The notes under the pieces were generated by a model that worked only from the letters and a program-made list of their open reading frames with translations, ran no database searches and had not been told where the DNA came from. Made by a program: the position numbers and the translations under genes. 47,195 nt of DNA from Stemphylium vesicarium (Eukaryota > Ascomycota > Dothideomycetes > Pleosporales > Pleosporaceae): the NCBI GenBank assembly GCA_004380135.1, contig QXCR01000196.1:1-47195 (forward strand), given 5' to 3'. Below, piece by piece: positions 9,792-21,205 of this stretch; position 1 is the stretch's first letter; every line of letters starts with the position of its first letter.

Positions 9792-11435
9792 ATGGCTTCT
9801 TCCACGACTCCAACGTCAGGCTCGTCAACGAGTCTGTCTTCGCGGTCGGAGGAGATGATCGAAAAACCAGCGCTCTGCTCAGCACCATCGCTCCCCAACC
9901 CAAGCAACGAAGCAGCAGATGCAAATTCCTCGCCAGAATTCCTCACCTGGACCTCGTCATCCGACCCCTCCAACCCCTTCAACTTCCCCGTCCGGAAAAA
10001 ATGGCGCACCACGCTCCTCGCCTGCAGCATGACATTCCTCGTGCAGGTGTCCGGGACGATGCTTACATCCGCGGCGTCGCAAATTAACACCAGCTTCAGC
10101 ATCAGCGACGAAGCCTTCCCACACTCCTACTGGCCCGTTCTAAGCTGGAACCTAGGCGGCGCCGCCGCGCCTCTCCTAGGCCTCCCCCTGATGGAGAACT
10201 TTGGCGTGCGATGGAGCTACCTTGCCATCTACGCCGTCCTGATAATCTTCATCATCCCACAGGCGCTCGCGGAAAACTTTGCTACCTTGATCGTAACGAG
10301 GATTATCACGGGGTCGTGCTCGGGCGTGCTGGCGAACATCACGTCGGGCATTGTAAGCGACATCTGGCGACCGGGGCGAGCGCAGAGTTTCGGTACGAGT
10401 CTGTATATTTTCGCGCTGCTGGCGGGACTGAGTATGGGGCCTGTGTTTGGGAGTTTGGTTGTGAGGTGGACTACTTGGCGATGGTAAGATTCGACGACTG
10501 CTCCTGTACACATTAAAATGGTGGGGTTTTAGAGGCTGACTTTTGTCTGTGTGTATAGGATTTTCCTGGGCCAGATCATCTTTTATAGCGCGTTGATACC
10601 GGTGCTATTCTTCGCGCTGCCGGAAGTGCGACCCGATGTCATCCTCACGCAGCGCGCCCGTCGCATCCGCCAGACTACGGGAAAAAAAGTCTACGCCCAG
10701 GCTGAGAAGCAACATACAAGCTTCAGCGAGATCCTCAAGGAGACACTCGTTCGTCCCACGCGCATGCTCTGCACCGAAGGCGTAGTCCTATCCTTTGGCC
10801 TATGGAGCGCATTTTGCATCGGCACAGCCTTCATGTTCACACAGTCCATAGTCCAAGTCTTCTCTGAACTCTACGGCTGGTCCTTCTTCGGCACAGGAAT
10901 CGTGCAGTCTGCAGTCGTCGTCGGCGAGCTTATTGGTCTTGGAGCTTCTCTGCTCCAGGATCGCATCTACTTTACCTCGGCAAAACGCAATACTGAGACC
11001 CCGGGTAAACCTATACCGGAAGCGCGGCTCTATCTTAGTATCCCTGGATCCTTCATCGGTCTCAGTGGCGGGCTGTTTTACTTTGCGTGGACTTCGTTTC
11101 CAGAGGTGCCATGGATCGCGCCTGCCATATCGCTGGCGTTTGTGGGGTTTGGCATGTTTTGCAGTACAGGTGGGGTCACGACGTACGTGGTTGATGCGTA
11201 CGCAAAGTACGCAGCTAGTGCTATTGCTGGCATTGCGTTTTTGGAGAATAGCCTCGCAGCGTTCTTGCCGCTGGCGACGCAGGATATGTATCGCACCCTC
11301 GGATTCAACTGGGCGAGTACTTTGTTGGCATTCTTAGCGCTGGCGTTGAGCTTCATTCCGTTAGTTTTGCTGAGATATGGGAGGACGATACGCGGGAAGA
11401 GTCCTTTTATGAACGAGGCGGGTCATGAGAACTGA
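9792..11435 (+). CDS. MFS transporter, DHA1 (drug:H+ antiporter) type
   Basis: Two exons, 9792-10483 and 10559-11435, with a 75-nt intron (GTAAGA ... GTATAG) splitting a Trp codon; 522 aa. The cytosolic N-terminus is Ser/Thr-rich and ends with SDPSNPFNFPVRKKW, the NP.NFP..KKW element preceding TM1 in fungal DHA1 proteins. About twelve hydrophobic segments follow; TM5 region RIITGSCSGVLANITSGIVSDIW and the loop W.PGRAQ match the DHA1 pattern. A long central loop (GKKVYAQAEKQHTSFSEIL) separates the halves. Expected role: plasma-membrane proton-coupled export of drugs, toxicants or a metabolite. The start has a good GCCATGG context. Being next to a P450 and an oxidoreductase, it may export a pathway product, but this is inference. 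Confidence 0.9.
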
Positions 11436-12764
11436 ATGTAATGCAAAGGTTGAGATGTTGAAATGGATATAGAATGGAAGGGGTAGAATGAGTCCTCGTC
11501 GGTATGAGAGTTGTTGCCATCCCTGATGGACATTGGACGTAGACCGTGATGAACTTGTCTGAAACCACGTCAGCATGGAATGCGACACCTAAGAGAGAGA
11601 TGAAAGGCAAACGACACCCAGCCCACTCACCACCTTCATCACGCCCCACGTCCGAACATCGACCCCTAAGCCCTACCAGTCGCACACCTCAAGCCCTCAA
11701 ACATTTACACCTAACCAGTCCCACACAAACGCACAGCCACAGCCTTCTCCGAACAAATATCCTCCACAGCCACACCACACCAGCCACATCTCATCCACAA
11801 TTACCACGCTCACCTCATCTGTGGCGTGTGTGTGCTAACCGCTCGGATTGCTTCGCTTCGTAATAGAGAGAGGGGGCTGACTGATGCGCCACACACACGC
11901 TTCCCCAAGCTATGCTTACACGCGGAAGCATCTAGACGCGCAGATCGGCTGCCTAAACGGGTAGATTTGCGGACGCAGGATGGGGCAAAGTTCAAAGTTC
12001 ATTGAGGATGGAGCGTTTATTGTGGTCCGATTGTGCAGAGGCATCGGGGACGGGAGAGAGAGAAAGGTGAGGGAATGGGAGCGCGGGGTCTGAACTGGGT
12101 CCGAATTAGGTTTCTTGAATGAGGTGACGCTGCTTTGGGTCGCAAAAATGGCCGCCCCTCCCCCCCCCAATCAAACCTACCAAGGAAAGGAAAGGAAACG
12201 TTGTTGATGAGTTAACAAATCTAGTGCTCCTGATGGGTCGCAGAGGAGGTCGGGCCTGTCAGATTCATGACGACGACTCCCACTATCGCCGACAGTATCC
12301 GGACTGTTTTGTTGAAATTTCAGGCCCGGAATCTGTGACCTTTGGCACTTTGGTGGAAGTAAGCAAGGAGACGTTCTGTCAAGGTGAGATGCAGCGAACG
12401 ACGCCGGAGAAGCCGTATGGCCGGAAAAAAAAATCCAAGTGTAAGGCAGAGGGACTTTGATTATCGCTACTGTAGTCGTATTTGCTCTAGACTCATTACA
12501 GAACCAAACATGGAAAAGAAGATAGAAATACATTGAGCGCCTACCAGATATGCCAGAACAAAAGCATGCAAACATGTACATCGTCCCAGATTGAAAACAC
12601 CCCAAAATGCCAAGATGGAAATATGCAAACAGGTATAGCCGTGGAAAATGAAAAACTCCGTAGACACCTGTACCAAGAACACCGACGCTGCTTTGTGTAT
12701 GTGATGAAAATGCGGAAAGCGGTGGAACCGATATGATATAGAAGAGGACGAGCGATTAAAGGAA
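11436..12764. other. Intergenic region between convergent genes, no gene seen
   Basis: 1.3 kb between the ends of the MFS gene (+) and the membrane-protein gene (-). Short overlapping ORFs on both strands have C/T/H/P-rich translations without motifs. A C-run (about 12159-12168) and GGAAA repeats (12183-12197) are visible. Probably two 3' UTRs and spacer. Confidence 0.45.
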
Positions 12765-13806
12765 TTATGGGTGGATCTGGCCCATTTCAATCTCTCGTCT
12801 TCGCTCTTCTCGGCTGAGATTTCTGGAATGACTGCTCCTTGCGCCGGTGCTCGTGGGTCGGGTGGGAGCTCGGCCGCGATCGTGCCATTGTTGCCATGCT
12901 TGACGTTCGCCCAGACTGTCTGGTCTGCTGCCAGCTCGGCCTCGATTCCAGTCGGAATGCGCCTGGGCTGGCGTGCCTAACAGCTCCTGACTGCGCAGCT
13001 CTCTTTCTTGCTGCTCACGCTCTCCTGGTAGATCTATCCTGAAGGTGGTAGTATCGGGGTCGGGGCTTGGTCGATCTTCACCCTTGTGCAGCAAACTCAC
13101 CAAATGCTGATGCACACCATCGTGTTCGTATGTGGCGTGGGGTGGTTGTGTTTGCGAAGGAACGGCTGTTGGGTACACGTTGCGGATGAAGTTGGTGTAA
13201 AAGGGCTCCTCGGACCAGAGACGAGGACGAGGTTGTGTTGGATGCTCGCGCTTGTTCGTTCGTCGGTATGTCCAAATGCAGAGGATAGCATATATGAGGG
13301 TTGCGGTGGCGCTGAGGACTGTGCCGGTTATGGCGGCGGTAGCCCACCTGTATGCTGTCGAGGCGAGCAAATTGTAGGCTATCGAGATGAGACCGACGAG
13401 GGAGGAAATGAGGGCAGGTCTATGTGGGAGTTAGCATTGCGCTGCGTCTTTGTAGGTGGTGGGCGGTACATGAATACGCCGTCGGCCTGGAAGCGCTCAT
13501 TGCGACAGGCGAAGCAGAGAAGCGCGGTGAAGGAATAACCAGCCGTGAGAAGAGCGACAACAATAACCGTCAAGACTGGTCGGTCGAAGCGCAGCTCGTA
13601 TTCTTTAGCGTAAAGGCCGGGCAGTATGAGGTATCTACAAAGCGTCAGCGAACCTTCCTCTGGACCATGTTCGGTCGCACGACAGCCACTCACCCTCCCA
13701 GTATCATCCACGACGCGGCCATGGCGATAAAACGCCAGTACCATGGCGTGCGCTCCTTATCCTCGGGCATGGCATCGTTGATGTTGTGGTAGTTCTCCGA
13801 GTGCAT
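12765..13806 (-). CDS. Fungal integral membrane protein with four predicted TM segments
   Basis: Three exons: 13806-13694, 13634-13470, 13419-12765; 310 aa. After MHSENYHNINDAMPEDKE and an aromatic WYWRFIAM, hydrophobic segments occur around ASWMILGGYLILPG, PVLTVIVVALLTAGYSFTAL, PALISSLVGLISIAYNLL and TGTVLSATATLIYAILCIW. A long hydrophilic cytosol-like tail then carries FRIDLPGEREQQEREL, GTPAQAHSDW and an RxxS-rich end. Intron 2 uses donor AT|GTACCG with a GCTAAC branch site; the phase forces this choice. The tail contains a GTGAGT after HQHL, but reading through keeps a continuous protein-like sequence, so I do not splice it. Similar uncharacterised proteins occur in filamentous ascomycetes; function unknown. 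Confidence 0.8.
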
Positions 13807-16154
13807 TGGGACGGTGGTTCGCGCCTTCGGCAGCGGGGGAGGGCCTTGTTCGCGATTCAGGTGGTGCCTGGCGTCGTCGCCCTAAGCTCTCGCGCGGTAC
13901 CAGCGAGTGACTTGGGCGCTGTCGGCATGCAGAGCAGCGCAGGTGGGATAAACGAGTGACTGTGGCAAATGCCTGTTACGGCCTTCCTAATTGTCGAGGC
14001 ACGACACGGTAGATAGATGAGCCTCACCTGCGCCTGGCTCTCTTGGATTCAGCCTGACGCGCGGTGCAAATCGCTTCGTTCCGTCGAGTGCAGATGGGGC
14101 CGAGGCAGCAGCAGGTGCACGGCGCAATGGTTTCCGGGATGGTGGGGACAGCAACAACGAGCGACCAGAGGGAGTTGTGGGTTGAGGTTTGGAATTTGAA
14201 GAGGAACAAGGCAAGAATAGTCAAACTTTGGGCTGGACGGGCGGTGGGGAAGAGGGCGCCAACGCCTTCGTACTTTGCTGAGGCGGAGGACGCCCGCATA
14301 CTCGCTCAGCCACTGGCCGTCCTGCTGAGCATTGCTACCACCCCTGCCTCGCTCTTGCCAATCCATCATCATCGCCGTGAGCGCCTTCCTGTGCCCAATG
14401 TTTACCATGGCCATCGCCCCTTCCTGTTCGTTGGGGCGCGCACCCTCTCGCCCTCACCTACAAGGTCGAGACTTTCGTTTCATCCTGTATGACTCCATGT
14501 CGTTAACGACGCACATCGGGCACCGCGACGACCGACGAACATCTCTTTGTTCTCTGTCAAGCACCTGGCCAGGGCAACCCCAGACTCTGGAACGCGTCAC
14601 AGCCAATTCAAGCCAAGGCCGCTGCCCATGTACGCAATCTCATTGACTGTGCCGCATCCTACTCATGTGCGGCTTACGCTTTCGGCCACCGCTTCCGCCC
14701 GCATTTGTTTACCGTCACTATTCACTCTCGGTCGCAACGCCAACGTCTTCGTGTAATTGTGCCAATGCCGACAGACACAGCCGCCAGCCAGACAAATCGC
14801 GTCTTTCATGGTTGCTCAACGTAAAGATTTTGTCATTGAGCATCGTGCCTCGGTAAGTATACGGCACATTAAATGGTCGTTGTTTGCACCACGTCGCCGC
14901 CAGGCTGCCTGGTATTGCTGAGGTGCCGCGCCGTTACCATCTTCTGCCCGCGCAACATGTTCACCAGTGCCCTTGCGATACAAAACCCCCGATTGACTTC
15001 AATTGAGATTTCAATCTGCTCCTCAGCCTCTGTGCTGTGAAGCTCGTCATTCCTCGTGTCGCCATACTGAATGTAAAGTATTCTTCAGGCCGTCTACCAA
15101 GTGCACCGCCACGCACACGTAGGAACTCAGCGCTACATCGTGGCGTAGTACAACATCACACTCGACGAGAACGCTTTGTTAAGGCATTCCCCATCTACCT
15201 ACACCGACTGGTTGTTCGCGTTCAGCCTTAACTGTCTCTTGCACCACCAGACGGTCGATCCATTGCACGGCATTGACAGCGTCTAGTCTACTTTTCTTAG
15301 CAGCTTCCGACTGCCTTGCGCATGCTTGAAGGACCGCATTTCGTGCCTCGCGATAATCCTAGAGTGATATTCGTTGGCGAGGCACGTTGGGTCCCTCTAG
15401 CATTCTAGCATATTCACCGCAACGAGGCTGTATCAACCGCAACATGTATGGCGCATAGCGCACAACATCTCTGCAACATGTATACGCCAATTTTGGGCAG
15501 GAGGAAAGAAGGCGGTGTCGAGTCCAAACCTGACCCGCCAGCCTGGTCCGCACTGCAGGCACGCCTCTAAATGCCTGTCATCCACGCAGCTATATCGCTG
15601 CGTCTTACTCATCGGCCGCGAGCCTGCAACCCCTCGCTGGTCACACAACCAGCATCCTTGTCCCAATTGGTGCGGATTTGGGATGCTTTTGACCAAGCTC
15701 TTACAGTCGCAGCCAGAATTCTGTCTCTACTTGGGTACCCGCAATGTTTTGTGCAGGGTTTCGACAAGTCCCCCTAGTTCGTCTCTCCAAGCAGACATGA
15801 CCGAAATTTGCAGAAGACCCAGGATAGAAGACCGTGCAGTCAAATTTCAATCTGATAGTCGCTGAAGTTACATAGAACCTTTTGACTAAAAGAGGTTTCC
15901 GGTTGTCGTCTTTTAGCGATAGATGACAGGTGGTGGGCAGAGCGGATGCGGCAGGACCTGATGTGGGACAATGACGCGCCACTTATCGCGTTGGGTTCCA
16001 CATCCGAGGAAAGACCCGCAACCAGAAGAGTTTGCCGGTCTCAGTATCCTCCCCCAGCGCTTTACACTTGGTACAGATAAATAATAAGTTGATATTAACA
16101 TCATGTCAGCTTTCATCCATCGAGTAGCTACTACTAAAGCGATCAGCTTTCTCT
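13807..16154. other. Long gene-free region (2.35 kb)
   Basis: No convincing coding frame on either strand. The longest ORFs (14064-14492 plus, 14049-14414 minus) overlap one another and give Arg/Ser/Pro-rich translations without motifs. Composition is similar to the flanks, so it is not an AT-rich island. It must contain the promoter of the membrane-protein gene; a non-coding RNA or very long leader cannot be excluded. Confidence 0.45.
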
Positions 16155-16242
16155 TCTTCAGTAGTATAGTGGTCAGTATTTCCGCTTGTCATGGTTCACC
16201 CACAACTCGCGGGAGACCGGGGTTCAATTCCCCGCTGGAGAG
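16155..16242 (+). tRNA. tRNA-Asp (anticodon GUC) with a 16-nt intron
   Basis: The cloverleaf can be drawn directly. Acceptor stem TCTTCAG (16155-16161) pairs with CTGGAGA (16235-16241) with one G-U, discriminator G at 16242. The anticodon stem TCCGC pairs with GCGGG (16209-16213). The loop is TTGTCA then C, anticodon GTC at 16188-16190. A 16-nt intron (16192-16207) sits at the canonical place, one base after the anticodon. The T-arm is CGGGG-TTCAATT-CCCCG; the B-box is GGTTCAATTCC. D-loop TAGTATAGTGGTC matches eukaryotic tRNA-Asp. Confidence 0.93.
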
Positions 16243-16864
16243 CATCTGATTCTTTTTTTTGTCAAATTCTGTACAAGTTCCCTAGATTTTAGTCTGAAAT
16301 GGGGTGAAGCACGTGACTCTTCACGTGAGTGTCTTTTCTTGGCACTCCTCAACACCATCGGGATGAGCGGGAGACATCGTCACCGACACAAAATGACAAG
16401 AACGCAGCACACAATCATCCGAAACTCAACAGATCCATGCATTGCGTTGAGATACATCAAGCGAATGCGCGACGATGCAATGACACCAGTAAAGTATTTA
16501 CAGTGACGGCCATTGGGGCGCCTGGCCGACTGCACGAGGTATTACAACATCAGACCTCAAAGCCATGGTAGCATTGGGATCCCCCTCTTTCACGTCCGTA
16601 ACTGAAAAACTCGACCACCGCTGCCTGTGGACTTCCAGCTTCGGCTACCTAACGACTGCCAATGTCAGATCTCTACACCGGGGAGCTATCTACTTCATTG
16701 CCAAGTCTTCGTCTTTCCAGATCGATTCATCTCCATCCGAATTAGCAATACTGCGCTTCCCCGGGCCAACTCACTGTGTTGTTCGCCCAGCCCTCTAAAG
16801 CCTGGGAAGTGTTCCTGTCAACGCTATCGAAGTCCCCTCTGTCAAGAGCCCAGACTCACCTAAT
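16243..16864. other. Spacer between tRNA-Asp and the zinc-knuckle gene
   Basis: 620 bp with no supportable gene apart from the Pol III terminator. It probably holds the promoter and leader of the following gene. Confidence 0.45.
16253..16260 (+). terminator. RNA polymerase III terminator of tRNA-Asp
   Basis: Run of eight T residues starting 11 nt after the tRNA 3' end, the usual Pol III stop signal. Confidence 0.85.
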
Positions 16865-17591
16865 ATGCCTAAGATCGGACAGCATCAGGACGCCTTGTTT
16901 CTCGCTATTGAAGGATTGATGGCACAAACCCCTCCTCTCACTCCCCCGCCTCCCCAGGTACCGCCCAAGTCGTCAAGACGCACATCAAACACCTTCAGTA
17001 CCCTGCGGCGGAGCTTCTCCACTGCCTTCCATCGCTCACCCGAACCACTGCCCGCAGATCCCATAAACAACATGTGTGGACATTGCAAGAACAATGGGCA
17101 TTGGTCTAATGAGTGCCCAGTGTTGTGTACAATCTGTGCGCAACAAAAGGGCAAGGAAGCGCGAGGCCATGAGGCAAAAGATTGTTCGCCCATCTGCTCG
17201 ACATGCAACGGCATTGGGCTGATCAAGCGGCGGCACGGTGACGTTCGAACCCGGGAGACTTTGACTCTAGAGGCCAGTCTTGCTGCGGTGAAGCAGTCGG
17301 CGTTGGACATGCGGAACGAGATCATGGGAAGTATCTCCTGCTGTAAGTCTTTGATTGTGCGCATTTCGGGTAGTCGAGACTTGATTTGCTAATTGTACAG
17401 CAGTGACTGAAGAGGATCGCATTCGCAACGACCTCCACGCCAATCTCGATCACCTAATCATGCGGGCGAACATAGCGTTGCGGAAAATGGAGGAGCTGGG
17501 AGACCTTCACGCTTCGAGCGATAGTGGAGGTGGGTTTAGAATTGAGCTGCTGGATCCGTGCCATGATGAGCGCAACCATTACCCCGGCTAG
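16865..17591 (+). CDS. Small zinc-knuckle (CCHC) protein
   Basis: Two exons, 16865-17342 and 17401-17591; 222 aa. Residues 15-55 are Pro/Ser-rich and basic. A perfect CX2CX4HX4C knuckle, CGHCKNNGHWSNEC, lies near residue 70. A second variant CTICAQQKGKEARGHEAKDC (CX2CX10HX4C) and a further CSTC follow. The C-terminal half is helical and acidic/basic, with pairs such as MRNEIMGS and RANIALRKMEELGDL. CCHC knuckles usually bind single-stranded nucleic acid. The gene stands alone, with no reverse transcriptase or integrase beside it, so it is unlikely to be a retroelement gag. The intron ends ACAGCAG: both AGs keep the frame (Ser-Val-Thr or Leu-Thr). No related named family is recognised beyond the knuckles. 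Confidence 0.75.
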
Positions 17592-18394
17592 ACTGTTGGA
17601 GGAACCGTCAAGCTGTCTTGTGAGTGAAGAACCGGACAAGCCGATCATATAGACACCAACATACAAAGCAGGTTGAATAGCGATTGACGAGACTCATGGC
17701 TCCCAGTAAAGATCGCTGACACGCGCGATCTCACGGTATCGAGCGCCAACTTCTTACTCGCGAGGTCGGTAGGCTTACCGGGGATTTATACTTTCCGTCT
17801 CAAAGGCGCGTGGCACCATACGATTCATAATGCTCCAATACATACGTATTCAAAGACCCCCTCATCCAGCAGTATGAATTGAGTTCTAATTTCTAGCAAT
17901 CCGTGTACTGAGCTCTATCCGACTGCATCACCTTGTTGACGAACAGCTAACGTTCAGCAGTCTGAGATACTCGACTGTCCCATGTACAATGGACAGAACA
18001 CAATCCGCAACCGCTCCATTGCGCGAAGCGCTTTTAGATCTCTCCACGCCTGCTCTGTTCTTTCATGTATGACGATATAACAAGGAAACACACTTGACTT
18101 AATCTGGCAATTGTCTAATTCACGCAGAGCTTCGCACGTGCAGAGTATCGCAAGCTCTAATGCATGAAAACACACCTCTCACCGCAGCTCTTCGGTCTTC
18201 ACAACAAAACACTGGTTTAACCCTTCCACAAGCTTTCAGATTTCAACCACGAAACTCACTGACCCTCCAATATCTTACGATATACTTAGATACTTCAAGT
18301 TCTCGACTTCATTATCTCAAGATTCAGCAAAGGTACGTCTCACTGCCATTGTTCTGACGAGGGATATCAGCTAACCTCCTTAGATCGAAGCACC
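17592..18394. promoter_or_regulatory. Promoter and leader of the 654-aa protein, with a likely 5' UTR intron
   Basis: 800 bp without a coding frame. A probable leader intron runs 18333-18383: GTACGT donor, GCTAAC at 18370-18375, TTAG acceptor, 51 nt. It ends 11 nt before the CACCATG start of the next gene. Confidence 0.5.
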
Positions 18395-20359
18395 ATGTCT
18401 ACAGCTACCACTACTCCCACCACCACCGGCGCCGCCGCCGCCAACAACGTTAACAACGTCAACAACAAGGCTGCGCAAGCCACTTCCGGGCCCACCACAG
18501 AGCAAAAGTTACAGATTCTCGCCGAAAAGGCCGAAGCCGAGCATGCGAAGAACGTCACCATTCAGTTCAAGAAGTCGCTAGCCACCGAGCGCAAAGTAGC
18601 TCAGGAACTAGCAGCTAAGGGCAAGTTGGCCATCCTCCAAGATCATCCAAGCCGACCAGTGCGGTGCCCAGTTAAGAAGGGTCGAAAGCCGCTCGATCCG
18701 CCCGCCAACAAGGACCATGATAGTCGCTACGCCGCTGGCCATGCTAAGGGCGTCCGCACGATGCGGACGGATAAGAAGATTCGCGATGCTGTTGCCAAAT
18801 GCCCACGTGCTCTACCCACCGAATGGGACTACGGCGTTGTTGTTGAGCAGCGCGTTGTCGACGGCAATGTAAAGGAGATTCTGCAACCCGCCTGCGTGGC
18901 AGAGACTATAGACACTGGATCAGATGATGACTCAGTTTACGATTCTACTTCAGACTCCAACTTTGACTCCGACTCCGATGAGCCTTTCTTCACCACTGAT
19001 TACGTTGCCGCACCTGCGGATGGATGGAGTTTTGTGGAAGAACTCAGCGACGATTCCTCCTCCGACATGTCGGCATCTGAGTCTTTCGAAGCAGATATCG
19101 ACGTTCAACTTGCCACTGAAGAGGTCCAACCGCTTCCAGAACACTCTCCCAAGGGCGAAGATCTCGACGTCGCAGTTCTCGAGCCCTCTTCCTGGCGACC
19201 ACTTCCTCTGTCGCTTCCAAACGCGGCTGCGTACCCTTCGCGTCTGACGCGTGATCAGGAGGCTGCCTTGGTCGCTATGCACGTCACTCCACTTGTATTT
19301 CCGGATACCGATATCAGGAAGAAGGCCTCCAACGCCGGGAATAAGGTCGCGGAGTCTGTGAAGGCGAACAAGGAGGTGGATGCCGTCAATGACGCCGGGT
19401 CTACTGCTGCTCTGAATGCCACTAGCTCTGACGCCGTGGAAGAGTCTACCTTCCTCTCTAAATTCCGGTCGATGCCAAATGGACCCGGTGAGACTATCGA
19501 GACTCGCAACCGACATGACAAGCTGGTTGCGATGCATGTCTCGGTTCTTCAATTTCCCACGTCGATGAAGCATCAGAAGCAGGTTAATCAGGAGGAGGCC
19601 AATGCTGTCGTGGTAGAGCCAGTCGCCATTGCCGAACTAGACTCTACAACTGACGATCCTACGCCTATCAAGGAGACCATGGAGTCCAAAACCACGACTC
19701 CCACCTCACCCAAGGAAGCGACAAAGTCCATCAACGAGCAGGGCCGCTCCTTCCGTTCTCAGAACCCCATCCCCGTACCTGCCAACGATAACACGCCGGT
19801 CTCGTCTCCTGTCTCCTCCCCGAACCGGTCATCTTCTAACTCTTCTGCCCCACAATCATCAAACACTTCCCACCCATTCTCAGACGCCCCATCATCCCGC
19901 GGCTCCTCCATGCACCTATCCACAGATTCATCGTCGACCTCACCCTCCCTCCGTCGCAAGACCGAAGTCGCGCGTACAACCTCCCTCGGCAGCATCGCTC
20001 TCGCGTCGTTCGTCCAAGCCCTCGACTTCGAGCTAGTGGACGGCACAACGACCAAGGATGACATCTGCTCTGCCTTTGTATTTCTGACCGGCTACGCGGC
20101 TACTTCGCCGGAGCTGGAGACGGCGAAGGTGCAGCGGAAGATCAAGTTGGGTGACACTCCGCTTTATGGCTTCTTGAAGACTGTAACTTTTGATGGGGAG
20201 GATGTGGCGAGTTTGAATAGCGTTATGCGGGCGTTTAAGCGATCTGTTGATGGGGAGGGGAGGGATAGGGGGTTGAAGGCTGTAGAGATGTGGGATGATG
20301 GGGATGCGCAGGATGCGCAGGAGGGGGTGCGTGGACGGACGGCTTCGAAGGAGGCGTAG
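18395..20359 (+). CDS. Large disordered Ser/Thr/Asp-rich protein of unknown function
   Basis: Single 654-codon exon with start context CACCATGT. The N-terminus is low-complexity (Thr/Ala/Asn), followed by a charged helical stretch (TEQKLQILAEKAEAEHAKN) and a basic block. Residues 170-230 are acidic/serine-rich (DTGSDDDSVYDSTSDSNFDS). Two copies of a short motif, LVAMHVTPLVFP (292-303) and LVAMHVSVLQFP (377-388), lie 85 residues apart. A long Ser/Pro stretch follows. The last 110 residues look folded: TTSLGSIALASFVQALDFEL, then SAFVFLTGYAATSPELETAK. I do not recognise the family. The long single exon and C-ending codons argue that it is real. Role unknown. Confidence 0.8.
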   Translation: MSTATTTPTTTGAAAANNVNNVNNKAAQATSGPTTEQKLQILAEKAEAEHAKNVTIQFKKSLATERKVAQELAAKGKLAILQDHPSRPVRCPVKKGRKPLDPPANKDHDSRYAAGHAKGVRTMRTDKKIRDAVAKCPRALPTEWDYGVVVEQRVVDGNVKEILQPACVAETIDTGSDDDSVYDSTSDSNFDSDSDEPFFTTDYVAAPADGWSFVEELSDDSSSDMSASESFEADIDVQLATEEVQPLPEHSPKGEDLDVAVLEPSSWRPLPLSLPNAAAYPSRLTRDQEAALVAMHVTPLVFPDTDIRKKASNAGNKVAESVKANKEVDAVNDAGSTAALNATSSDAVEESTFLSKFRSMPNGPGETIETRNRHDKLVAMHVSVLQFPTSMKHQKQVNQEEANAVVVEPVAIAELDSTTDDPTPIKETMESKTTTPTSPKEATKSINEQGRSFRSQNPIPVPANDNTPVSSPVSSPNRSSSNSSAPQSSNTSHPFSDAPSSRGSSMHLSTDSSSTSPSLRRKTEVARTTSLGSIALASFVQALDFELVDGTTTKDDICSAFVFLTGYAATSPELETAKVQRKIKLGDTPLYGFLKTVTFDGEDVASLNSVMRAFKRSVDGEGRDRGLKAVEMWDDGDAQDAQEGVRGRTASKEA

Positions 20360-21205
20360 GTTTGTGGTATCGATGCTGCCTGGCAGTTTGGAATGAGTGG
20401 AAAAGTTTACGGGGCGGGATTATGTATGATGGATGGAGCCGTGCGTTCCACTTTCGAACGACACATTATGGTGTTTGGACATGCGCTTGCTCCGTAAGTC
20501 TATAGGTTCTCAAGCGCCGTGTCCAGGATGTATATTACGTCTTCTGGCCTTCGTGTCACGAGGGATTTCGACCGAAAAAAAGAAAGTTATCAGTATCTTT
20601 ACGTAGATAGCCACTCTATTCCGGTTTCATCAGCCCTTCCCGTCACCCTACCAACCCTCTCAAAATCTTTACTGCGTGTCACGCAGTCCCTCCCATCATG
20701 TGTTTCCATGTAAAATAGCATGAAAGATAATATGCCAAAGAAAAGCGCAGCAACTTTCGTCCTAGAACTATCAAGCTGACTTGCTTTCCAAAAGTGAAAG
20801 CGAAGGCCTCGTGCGCCGCACAAACTCCACTCGCGACTCGCTCCACCTCCCCAAGAACCGCCCACAGCCCAGTCTTTCACAACCAACCACCCAGCATTTG
20901 TGCACACCCACTATTTCCCTTAAAAAACATCTCCACCAACCCACTTCAACATCGAAAGCCACAACCCACACCCGCGCCCACCAGACCAAACCCTCCCATC
21001 AACACCTCCACAAAACTGCTTCCCTCTCCCAATCCACCACTTCACACATCCCCCACCCCGCCCTTGCCAACCTATCCAACCTATACAACCTACACAACCT
21101 ATACAACTCCGTAAATCCACACACACACACACACACACATACACCACCTCCCCTCCCTCCACCATATCGCAAGCCTACCATCAAACCCTCTCCACCCGCC
21201 TCGGC
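20360..21205. other. Intergenic, C/A- and pyrimidine-rich leader region
   Basis: 845 bp. From about 20800 to 21205 the plus strand is strongly C/A/T-rich, with few G, so it holds several open but biased frames (for example 20781-21257) that I do not call. It probably includes the leader of the following gene. Confidence 0.45.
21118..21139. repeat. (CA)11 dinucleotide microsatellite
   Basis: Uninterrupted CA units, 66 nt before the ATG proposed for the next gene. Confidence 0.9.

Noticed and set aside
17050..17330. Zinc-knuckle gene as a retrotransposon gag remnant
   Set aside because: There is an intron, no adjacent polymerase, integrase or LTR, and the second Cys/His cluster is not gag-like.
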